A DNA stretch of 64,000 nucleotides from Caenorhabditis elegans (lineage: Eukaryota; Nematoda; Chromadorea; Rhabditida; Rhabditidae), in contig NC_003279.8 in assembly GCF_000002985.6 (NCBI RefSeq), forward strand, positions 14,993,501-15,057,500, read 5' to 3'. A program made the translations under genes and the position numbers. Positions 23,973-34,271 of the stretch are shown here, piece after piece. Numbering within the stretch: the stretch's first letter is position 1; every line of letters starts with the position of its first letter. The notes under the pieces were generated by a model. That model did not search any database. It was not told the DNA's origin and was given only the letters and a program-made list of their open reading frames with translations.

Positions 23973-26900
23973 TCATTCACAAAAATTCTCTTTTTTTGCT
24001 TTCTCAACAGCGTGTCGACGCTGGATGAATTCGCGAAAATTCGCATTAAATTCTTTAAAACTCGGATAGCTTTTCAGTTGAGCACGAATCCATTTTGAGA
24101 CACGAGCAGACGAGGCTCCGCCCACAAGATTTCCAGTTTGACGTTCTAGGCGTTCATCGATCATTAGCATTGCTCCCCAGTCGTTTTTGTGCCGGAGACA
24201 TCTGAAGATTTAATGAATTTTAGATTGTAGTGAAATTTGGCCAGATGGTTTTTCTACTGATTCCCTTATTTCACGTGATATTATAGATTTGATATTACGG
24301 GAACACTAAATCCTGAGAATGCGTATTTTACAACATATTTGACTCGCAAAATATCTCGCAGCGAAAATTACAGTATTTCTTTAAAAGTAGCGCTTATGCC
24401 GATTTACGGGCTCGATTTTATTTTCGAATTTGGACAGTGATATTCAATTTTCCTTCGTTGTTCGTATTGTTTAGTCATTTTTGTACTTAAAAAAATTTTA
24501 TTCATTAACCAACTGTTTTAATAGAAAAAAACGTGTAATATTGCCTTCATTTTGATGAGGAAACTCCTATTTACAAACGTATTTTTACATTATTTCCCGT
24601 CTATTGCAGGTTTTCCAGGTGAAACCCGGCAATAGACGGAAAATAATGTAAAAATACGATTGTATGAGTTTCCTATAAGGCAATATTGGACGTTTTTCAT
24701 TTAAATATTTTTTTTTAACACAAAAATGACAAAACAATACAGAAAAAAAAAGACAAATTAAATACTGCTGTCAAAATTCGATTAGGAAATTCGAAAATCG
24801 AGCCCGTAAATCGACACAAGCACTACGGTAGTCATTTAAAGGATTACTGTAGTCTTCGCTACGAGATATTTTGTGCGTCAAAAATGTTGCGCAAATTTCA
24901 GAATTATGTGTTACAGTAGAAAATTGCTGTGTTTTGAACATTTGTAGCATAGCATAACATTTTTTAAATAAAAAAAACGTAGTTTTTATTCCACGCGGCT
25001 TTGTATATATATTCACCTTCCCAAAGCCTGATTCAATGCTCGATAGGCCTGCGTGGTATACCACTCATCGCCAGTCAAAATCCCCTTTTCCTTGGAATTC
25101 TGATCATTATACAACTTTTTCGCATTCACTTGATCATCCATCGCATTTGGATACGGAATTCCGACAGAAATCACCACACGCGCACGATCATCGGCAAAAT
25201 CAATGCCCTCGGAAACTTTTCCACGAAAAACGGCAAACATAAGAGATCCGTTGATGTTTGCACCGAATCTAGACGGATCGAAGATCGCCGCATCGAATTG
25301 ATCCATTACTGATGTTAATTCTGAGGATCTTCGCGGCTCGTAGAGCACAACTTTTTTCATTTCGATTTGTCGCATTGTTGAATTACGGATCATACATTGT
25401 TTTAATTGATCTAGAACTCGATAGCTGGGGAGAAAACATAGAATTCCTGCTGGCACGTTACTGCATACATACCTGCAAAAAATGAGCTGATTTCTTAACA
25501 TTCGAAAATTTTCCAACAATTGGAACATTTTTCAAGGCTTTTGTAACTTTTTATAAAAAATTAGACAAAAACTAAGTTTTCCGATTTGAATTTTCAGAAA
25601 TTATATTTGTTTTAAACAAGTCTTGATTTAAATAACCTAAACAAAATTTGACATTTTTGTTGAAAATCTATTCATTTTTTTCAAGTCTCTCTGAAAGTAG
25701 AAAATTCGAAAAATAATCCGCCAACGTACTTGATAATTGCTCCAAGCTCGCAATAAAATGAAGATTCCGGATCTGACGTGTTGCGGTACGTGCACTGAAT
25801 GCGATTTCCAAAGGGACCCTGGAATTTTTAAATCAATTAAATTAATAAGGCTTTCCTTTTTATTTTGGTAGTTTTTAGACCGTATTTTCGAAAATAAACC
25901 TTGTATGCTAGCCGGAGACTTATAGGACGAATGACATACTTTTTCAATGCTAGCATTAATGCTAAGTAAATTAACATAAATTTGCATCAAAAATTTTAAA
26001 TCCTAATTCCTGCCTCATTTTGGTTTGATCTTCGAGAAATGAGAAGAGACGCAGACTTTTCAACTGATTTCGCATGATGAAGAGTGTGTTGACGTCACAT
26101 TTTTCTGGGGTAAAATTCCCGCATGTTTTGTAGATCAGCCTGCAATGAGACTGTCTGACAACACGTGCCCTGTCATCTCTTTAAGAAATAAATTTCATTC
26201 GTTCGGTAATTCTCAGGGCACCACACGACGCTACCTAACCAAATGTTTTCCTTACAATTGGCAAAACCGCTGCGAAAATGTTATCCTTATTAATGACTTG
26301 ATCTCCTTCTACTTGTTGCTTGAATTCCATTCCTAATTCGGTTTTCAAAGTGTCCATTGGGCACAGAGTACCCGATGCGAGGACTATAGAACGTGTTTCG
26401 TTGAATGCGTCGAAGAAAGACTGAAATTTCGATTTTCACGCTTGAAATTTAATTTTTGTATTAGTTTTATAGAATTATAGGACTTATATTGTACTAACCA
26501 ATGCTGGACTCATACACCACAAGCTGATCGTAGTCTTGCAGCCCTCTGAAATCGGTTTATGACCCGTCTCTGACATTGACGGATCCTTCCAATCGTCTCC
26601 GTCAGCTGCAGCATCTGCTAGCCTGAAAATTGAAACACATTTTTTCATATTTTTAAAAATTGCTTTGAAAACCATGCGTTCTCCTCCTTGTACTGCATGT
26701 TTCTGGGTCCCGCCGAGCTTCTTGTCGTTGTTGGTCTTGGATTTCCAAATGAAGTCGACATCGAGACGTCTGCGTCAAAAGTATGATTGAATCGCCCATT
26801 TTGATTTATCGGCTCAATAGAGATGTTTAACCTGAAATTGTAAATTTTTGTAGTGTTCGAAAATCCAGAAACCGAACTTTCGTTAATGTTTCGAAAATAC

Positions 26901-29480
26901 CTACCTATACGTGGATTGGTACTGCTGATTTCCAAAATATGACTGAAAATACAACCATTTCTCTATGCAGACTATCGCTGTAGAGCTTGGCTTGAACGCG
27001 TCAAAGTACTGCATTTCAGGCTCATTATGCTTCGTAATCGCACTGAAAGACGCCTGAAATCAAAGAAAATTCAATTTGTGATTTAACTTTAAATAATGAT
27101 TTTTTTGAACAAATTAGAAAATTTTCGAAAGATTAAACATTTCTCGAATTTTTTTTGCGTGGAATAACGGAAGTTTTAGTTATTTATATTTTTAATCGTT
27201 TTTTTTCTATTCTCTAATACCGAAATCCAATTAAAAATTTGATACGCCATCAGCCACACCGCCCTGATACCAATTACGTACCGCCACTGCTGCATGTTTG
27301 GGTGTCAGTGGTGGTGTGAACAGATCGACACCATTTTCTGGATCGGTCAATGATGTAAAAAGATTTGCAGACGATATTGTGCATGTCTTCACACCATCCT
27401 GACCACCTCTAGCCGGCGTTTTCGCCTCCGTCGACACTTGTCGGATCCATCGAAGCATCTCAAGGATCAGGTGTTCAAGGTAGAGAAGATGTCCACGGAA
27501 TTCTTTTAGATGCACTTCTCGATCTGGAATGTGGAGAAGCTTCTCTTCGATGCCGGTTTTATCCAATTCCGTGTCAACTGCTTTTCCTGTAATTTGAATT
27601 TTAGGAAAATTTCCTCACATTTCGGCAGTTTAGTTTGTTTTTTTGTATGTTTCACTCAAAATTCTAAACTATCGAAGAAACTCCGACGAGACAAAATTTG
27701 TTAATTCATTATAGCTATTATGTTACATTCTCTTTTTTTCCAGTTAAATCTCACAAACTTTTAATTCTCAGCGACAATATCGAATCATCGAGCTCTTTCT
27801 CGGTGAACGAGAAGCTTGCCGCTTCTCTGCACGTGTCTTCGATGTTATGAGCTTCATCCAAAATGACAATCGAGTTTCTTATCTGAACATCTGACGAATT
27901 TCGAATCAATGGGTCCACCAGATACGAAAATGGACAGAAAATGATGTCAGCGTCTTGGGTGAGAATTCGGTTTGTGCTGAAGTAGGGACACAGCTGAGGA
28001 TATGATATGGCCAACGTTTCGACAATTTTTTCCATATCGAATACCACTGTTCCCTGCAAAAATTGATATTGCCCGTTTCCTGAAGCTACTTTTATAATTT
28101 TCAATATGGTTAGGTTTTTTTTAAAATTTAGAATAAAATTTTTGATGTAATCTTTAGTTTCCAAATTCAGTTTTTTTAATAAATGAAAAAAAAACGAACA
28201 TTTCGCTCTAAATGATCCCTTAACGGTAAAGCTTTCTCAAATCGTGGTTTCATAGCACTTTTGAATGAACAACCAATCTGAAATTTTTTTGTTTTAATAA
28301 TTAAAAAAAAATCGAATTCATACCGAATGTGCACTGTTCACTTCTTTACAGTATTGTGAGATGTCTGCGTGTTTACGAGCGGCCGGATTGATGCAAGATT
28401 GTTCTCTGCTTGCGAGAATTGTGTGTCTGAATACAAAATGAGAAGATTTACACTAGGAAATTTGAATTTACTTCAGAATTTTTGCGTATGGAAGACGGGA
28501 GAACTCTTTAACGACTTGAGCAATTTGCTTGTGGGTTCGGGTGCCGTAGTAGATTCGGACGCGACTGAAAAATTAGAATTACAGAATATTGTTTGTTATG
28601 TTTCCTGGTCTCGCAACGAACCAAATATTTTGGAAGCTGTATCTGTATTGGAAGATCTATTTATTTTTTTTTTTCGCTATTTTTTGCAAAAAAGCAAATT
28701 ATATATATATATATATCAAATCTTACGGAAGACACGTGCATTTCGTCTCAACGGGCTCCGGTTTTTTTACCGGCTCCAGCTCTTCTTTCAATGTGACGGG
28801 CGGTGTTTCTCCTGGTGTATGAGGCGTGAAATCGTGCTCCCATTGTGCCTCGACTAAATAAAAACATTTATGATAAACTCCACTGAAAATAAAATCCTAC
28901 AAAGTTTATCGTTTTTCACTGGCACAGGCTCAATGAATTCCTCTTCTTCCGGTGGCTCTTCATATACTTTAGATTCTAGCGGTATTCCAATATCGTTAGT
29001 GAACACCACCTGTGTTTTTCCTGAAAATCCATGGATTTCACATTTTTCCTTTGATTCTCGCTTCTCATCGATATACTGCTTGAGCCATGCACACGTAGAT
29101 GCCAGCAGAGCCATAGTTTTGCCACTTCCCGTCGGCGACTCGCCAAGCACATTTTGACTATTTTTCAGCGCCGTCAGAATTCTCACGATCATTAGTTTTT
29201 GAGTCGAGTAGAGGCTCAATCCACGTGGCACGCGTACCGGTACACCGAGCATCATGAGCTGCTCATACTCGTCGTTTTTGATCTGAACCCGCTTTCGTTT
29301 TCCTTTTGCCGGATTTTTAATCATCTCCCCGGCAATTTCATGGTGTAACGGCTTTTTATCATCGGGTTCTGTTGATGTGGACGGCTGCTCCTCTTTCACA
29401 ACTTGAAATGCCGATCGGGTATTCGATTTTCCTTTGTTTTTGTTTGCGAACATTCTCCAAAATGCATCGCTTGAGGACAT
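23973..29480 (-). CDS. dog-1: FANCJ/BRIP1-type DNA helicase DOG-1
   Basis: Superfamily 2 iron-sulfur DNA helicase of the XPD/FANCJ group. In worms DOG-1 keeps long G-tracts from being deleted during replication. Fourteen exons from the start: 29480-28901, 28853-28727, 28564-28472, 28426-28324, 28277-28200, 28053-27759, 27586-27246, 27053-26905, 26831-26673, 26622-26499, 26420-26256, 25818-25730, 25472-25017, 24201-23973; 995 aa. Walker A is ESPTGSGKT, motif Ia YYGTRTHKQIAQ, the DEAH box VILDEAHNIED, then SGTLCPM, GKVSEGIDFADD and [20 protein letters not shown]. The four iron-sulfur Cys are present (REQSC, QYC, IGC, QLCPYF). The C-terminal tail is short, without the BRCA1-binding extension of vertebrates. 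The ATG lies 6 nt after a TTGCAG acceptor, a likely SL1 site. Introns 11 and 13 carry foldback elements. Confidence 0.96.
24291..24925. repeat. Large foldback element in dog-1 intron 13
   Basis: It starts ATTACGGGAACACTAAATCC and ends near TCAGAATTATGTGTTAC, with arms carrying GAATGCGTATTTTACAACAT and ATGTTGCGCAAATTTCAG. The centre is a palindrome around CATTATTTCCCGTCTATTG / CAATAGACGGAAAATAATG. It is the same family as the copy in pole-1 intron 13. Confidence 0.85.
26010..26165. repeat. Foldback element copy in dog-1 intron 11
   Basis: It shares TTTGATCT, CAACTGATTTCGCATG, CCCGCATGTTTTGTAGATCA and the right end GCAATGAGACTGTCTGACA with the copy at 22050-22215. The orientation of the conserved blocks is reversed, so the two copies are inserted in opposite directions. 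Confidence 0.75.
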
Positions 29481-29719
29481 AATTACCTGCAAATGGTATT
29501 TTTCTATAAATCGCAATAACGAAAACTTTGAAAAACATTAAATTCAAATTATTTTATTTGGAACCAAAAAACAAATTTTCACCGCGTACGCAATGTGTCG
29601 TCACGGTGTTTGCACACATTACCTTATTTGCAGATCTGCAGAGCTCCGCCACGCATATCTTTTTTGCTCAAATTCAGTAGAATTTTAAAATATTTTCCAC
29701 TCGAAATCTCTGAAGAGGC
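29481..29719. promoter_or_regulatory. Shared divergent promoter region of dog-1 and the FAM91 gene
   Basis: Only 239 bp separate the two start codons. It contains a likely SL1 acceptor for dog-1 about 6 nt before its ATG (near 29487-29492), and a TTTGCAG acceptor near 29632 that could serve the FAM91 transcript. No TATA box is obvious. Confidence 0.55.
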
Positions 29720-32700
29720 ATGGAAATCGACGACTGTATTCGCGATAATATTCCCTGGGCGAATCTATCTCCAGATATCAAGGTTATACTGGGAAATTCG
29801 TCGAAAGAATACGAAAAGAGAGTTTTGGAGTACTCGATTCAAAATCAGCTTCGATATAAGGGGAATTTGAGTAAGTTTTTCAACTTTGAATCTTGATTTC
29901 GAACATTTCATTGCAGTACGGCACATGAAAAAGAGCGAGGAAGCGTACTATGAGCAGCTTCTACGATTTTCCGAGTCACACTTGATGCTGTACCCTTATC
30001 ACTTATCAGACATCACCGTCACCGAGATGCGGCTCTCCCCATTCAGTTATTATGCGAATATTCTTACCGTATGTCTGAAAAATAGTTGATTTTTCAGCAG
30101 GATTTAATTTTCAGGAGATGCTAAACACCGAAAAGTCGTACGATTCTCTTCCAAACTTCACAGCCGCCGACGCAGTGCGATTACTTGGGATAGGAAGAAA
30201 TCAATACATTGAGCTAATGAACCAAACTCGTTCAAATCGGAAATTTCTACGTCGTAGCAAGTCGGCGAGGGAGCTTTTGCCACAAAAACCAACAAAGATG
30301 ATTGTCGAGTCGTGGTGGAGAACGAATGTCGGTTCGATTCTAGAAAGTGACGTGAAAACACTGAATGGTGCGATTTGTTTTAGTAAATCTTTTTAAAACA
30401 AAATTTAAATTATTTAGAAGAAGAGAAACAAGTGATAGATCGCCTCCTCGACACCAACGTGGCAATTCCGGCGGGGCTTCTAAAATATTCTGTTGTGACG
30501 TCATTGTATGATCGAGGACTGATATATTTCGATGTTCCTGTTTACGATAACGATTATATCTATGTGGCACCTCTAGATGGATTTGTGATGAATCGGGTGC
30601 TAGGAGACTATTTCGAGACTCTCCTCTATAAAATTTTCGTAGCAATTGACGATCAAACAACTGTTTTGGAGGTTTAATAGACTAATTTTCTCATATTAAA
30701 CACAAAGTTTTCCACATTTTAGATGTCGCAAATCCTACACATCGATCTTCAGCTCGTTAAAAACGCGATTTCCGTGTTCTGCAGGCTAGGATTCGCCAGA
30801 AAACGTGTTACCGGCGGAGAGAACCTGACAATCCACACCTCCTGGACGTCAAATTCCACTGTAACTACACCAATGTCACCGATTTCTCCTATGTCGTGAG
30901 TGGGAGAAATGTTTGAAAAATTCTTAAATCCTAAGTTACAGAAGTTTGATCACTAGCACATCGGACGAGCTCAACGAGTTGACTAAAACACTGCTACGTG
31001 GCGATGACGATGAGACAGACGACGCGTTGTCGCCGGTATCGGAGGATTCAGCTCTTCGAGCTTCTTCGCCAAATCCTTCATTAAATAATTCTGTGGAAGT
31101 TAGTAATAGACCGGTTAATACAATGAGAAAATCTCAAAATCTAACCATTTCTGTAGAAAAGTATTAATCTGAAACTTTGATTTTCAGTCATTCCAATCCC
31201 TTTCAACATCCCAAACGGCTTCCGACCTATCTGGATCTTCTGGAACTGTTAATAGAGCTGCATTCATCTTCGATTCAACACTTACCGCATTTCTGATGAT
31301 GGGAAATCTGTCGGCTTCGCTGAAAGGCCATGCAGTAGCACTTTTCGAAGTGGGAAAACTTGCTGACGAGCAAATGAAGGAATTTTTGGAGCAACTAGAG
31401 TCTGTAAATCAGTTTGCGGAAGGAGATGCACAGCGATACTCAATGCATGCAACTGCTCTACTGGATTCATTGAAGAGTTTAAGACAAGAACGTGAAGCTG
31501 ATCTGATTAGAGGAGAAAGTTTGTATACACTTGATGAAAAAAGCAGACAGAGGGTTTTGCAGAAAAGTTATGGGTGAGTTATTATAGAGAGAAAAAAGTG
31601 TAACCGAAAAATTTCACACACAACCTCAGCCCTCGATTCTTGGGTGAAATTGAGTTTTCTTAAAAACCATTGGTAATTACAATTTCAAAAAAAAATCTAA
31701 TTCGCAATTATCTGTATTTAATTTCAAAATTCGTCATACGCTTTTAATTTTTTTAAAGTTCAATTTGCATTTTACAAAAACTTTTTGGCAGGTTTCCAAA
31801 TTTTGTTGGCAGAGTTTCAAAACTTTTCGGAAATTTTCAAAAATTTTTCTGCAATTTTCCAAACCTTTTTGGCAGATTTTCAAAACTTTTTGGCTATTTT
31901 CCGAAACTTTTCGGCAATTTTCCAGAACTTTTTGGCAATTTTCCAAAACGTTTTGGTAGATTTTCAAACTTTTTGGCAATTTTCCAAAACTTTTTGGCAA
32001 TTTTTCAAAACTTTTCGGCAATTATCCAAAATTTTATGGCAATTTTCCAAAACTTTTTGGCAGGTTGCCAAAACTTTTTGTCTTTAAATTTAAGAGATTG
32101 ATGAAAATAAATAAATAAATCAAAATCCTCGAACCGAAAAAAGAAGCTGACGGTTAAAAAAACGTTATATTATTTAAAATTCGAATTATTTTCATTAAAC
32201 GGTTAGATGAAAATGCAAGATACCCTCTTGCATTTTCTTCATTCTATAATGAACAGTTCAGAAACAATGTCTTTTATGAACAAATAAAAAGTTGCAGATT
32301 TTCCGTTTTTTTTGCCAATTTTGATAAAATCAATCGTGATCAAAAATCCCCCGACATAAAAAAACGTCGAAATTGTTTTCTTTTCCAGAATCCTAGTTGC
32401 AATGGCTCCACTTTCAATCGAAGCGTGTGCAATTCCCGTTCAATCGGTTCCTCTAATCGGTCCACCAAACGCTGAAACCTGCTCCCCGTGGTTCCGTCTC
32501 TCAATCTATTCGGCGTGTTCTAGTGGCCCTCCAAGTGTATTTCTTCCACACGGAACTCGTCTAACAACTCTTCCACGTGTACTACAAAGCTTCCAACATC
32601 ATCGGTTCCTCGTATCAAGTACCAAGCATGAACCACATATTATGACAGCTCAAAATGCACTTTTTGCATTGAATGATATGTTGGTTTATTCATCGATTTT

Positions 32701-34182
32701 TGTTCAATCAGTACCTCTTGACAGTGAAGATTGTGATAAAATGATCCATGTACCATTTCCATTCGAAGATTTGGAGTGTGAAACTGCATTCTGCAATCAT
32801 CCAGCGATCAGAAAGCTCCGAGAGCAGCTATCACTAGATTTTACAGCAGGATATGTAATTTTACTTAAAAAATCTGGAAAATCTATCACGACATCAGGCT
32901 CAGACATCAGTGGAAGAACAAAAGCGGAGAGCAATATTATGCAGGATGTCTCATTACCAAAAGATGGTGGTTTACTCAAAAAACTGCTGCCAGGCACTTC
33001 TTTCGACGATTTTCTACTATTGGATTGTGTTTTTGGAGTACCGTTGTTCAATTCGGTGCTTAACGAGACGATTTGCAAAAGGATTTTGGGGCGCGGCATT
33101 TTGGAACAACAGAAGTTCGTTTTTTTCAACAGCCTCTATGAAAATGTACGAAAACAAAAAATTATTCGAAAAAATTATTTTGAATTTTGAAAAGAGTATT
33201 ATCTTTGCCAAGAATACTTTTCATAATCTTAAAATATCAAAAATAATTTTTTAGAAGTTTCGAAAGTTTAACGTGGCAAATTAATTGCGTAAAAAATTGT
33301 GTTTCACAAGAAAAAAGAAAAAGAAAATTGTTCATGTAAAAACCAATTAAGTAAGTAAGTATAAAAACTTTTTGGCAATTTACCAACACTTTCTGGCAGG
33401 TTACCAACACTTTGGCAGGTTACCAAAATTTTTTGTATATTCACCAAAACTTTTTCCAATTTACCAAAACTTTTTCCAATTTACCAAAACTTTTGCCAAT
33501 TTACCAACACTTTTTGTCAGATTAGCAACACTTTTTTAAAAATTAGTGATTACTTGAACTATTTATTCACTTTATTCGCAAAAAAACTAAGAAGCGCAGC
33601 AGATTACGAAAAAAAAATTTATCCACGAAATCTGGTATAAATTGAATAAATAGTTCAAGTGTCACTAATACACTATATTCAACAACAAAATAACTATTTT
33701 CGATTACGTGACACTTTCTCCGGCAACAAAACGGACTTGTTTTACCAGAGCATTGGGAATTTACCGTATATTTTCTATTAGTGCGGCATCTGCATCCAAT
33801 AAATTCCACTGTATGCAGCACTGATAAAGAATATACGATATTCGTAATACAAAAAACCACTTAAAGAACCTGGAAGTTCATGTGCAAAACTTTTTATAGC
33901 CGTCCACGTGGCAAGATATTTTAGAGAACTTAAAATAAAATGTGCGTGCCCTAATTTTTTTCGTAAATTAGTTTTATTTCCAGCCGCTCGAACATCCAAA
34001 ACTCGAACAAACAAGTGGTTGGAATGATAAACGAGTTAATTGACACAGCGAACAACGGGCTCATCAAAGGATCACAATTGTTTGTCGAAGGAACCGATCA
34101 ACAGCGGAACGCACAAATCGTGCCGCCCGTTCGAGCCATTTTCTTTGATTCTAGTCAGCTGATTTCTTATGGAACTATTTGA
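29720..34182 (+). CDS. FAM91 family protein (FAM91A1 orthologue)
   Basis: Golgi and endosome trafficking protein; human FAM91A1 works with TBC1D23 and the WDR11 complex to capture endosome-derived vesicles at the trans-Golgi. Nine exons: 29720-29870, 29917-30068, 30115-30367, 30418-30671, 30723-30895, 30942-31098, 31188-31573, 32389-33114, 33984-34182; 816 aa. The conserved N-terminal domain has [48 protein letters not shown] and [17 protein letters not shown]. After a Ser/Asp-rich linker, the C-terminal domain has [28 protein letters not shown] and LVAMAPLS. The donor at 31098 was chosen over one at 31160 because only the first keeps phase. Introns 7 and 8 hold minisatellite blocks. Probably F33H2.2 (name from memory). 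Confidence 0.94.
31780..32090. repeat. Minisatellite block A (CAAAACTTTTTGGCAATTTTC units)
   Basis: About 13 degenerate copies of a 20-24 bp unit, roughly CAAAACTTTTTGGCAATTTTC, lie head to tail in FAM91 intron 7. The core CCAAAA-C-TTTTTGG is self-complementary. The open frames across the block in several phases are a by-product of the repeat. Confidence 0.9.
33365..33535. repeat. Minisatellite block B, same family
   Basis: About seven copies of a 20-24 bp unit related to block A (TTTACCAAAACTTTTTCCAA and AACACTTTGGCAGGTTACC) lie in FAM91 intron 8, in the same orientation as block A. The copies are more diverged than in A. Confidence 0.85.
33764..33839. repeat. Short copy of the CCGTATATT foldback family
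   Basis: CCGTATATTTTCTATTAGTG at the left and its imperfect complement at the right (CACTGATAAAGAATATACG) enclose about 30 bp. It matches the ends of the 326-bp element at 5294-5619 but lacks most of the interior. It lies in FAM91 intron 8. Confidence 0.75.
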
Positions 34183-34271
34183 ATTGTGATATATATATTG
34201 TATGCTTATGTTAATTAAATTAAACTATTTATCAGAGGATTAAAAATAAATGTGATTTTACAAGAACATTA

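Noticed and set aside
28698..28717. Short AT dinucleotide run in a dog-1 intron
   Set aside because: Ordinary microsatellite of about nine units; nothing beyond simple sequence.
31734..32087. Overlapping open frames rich in Phe, Lys and Gln on both strands
   Set aside because: They are artefacts of the minisatellite unit, which lacks stop codons in several phases, and they lie in an intron.
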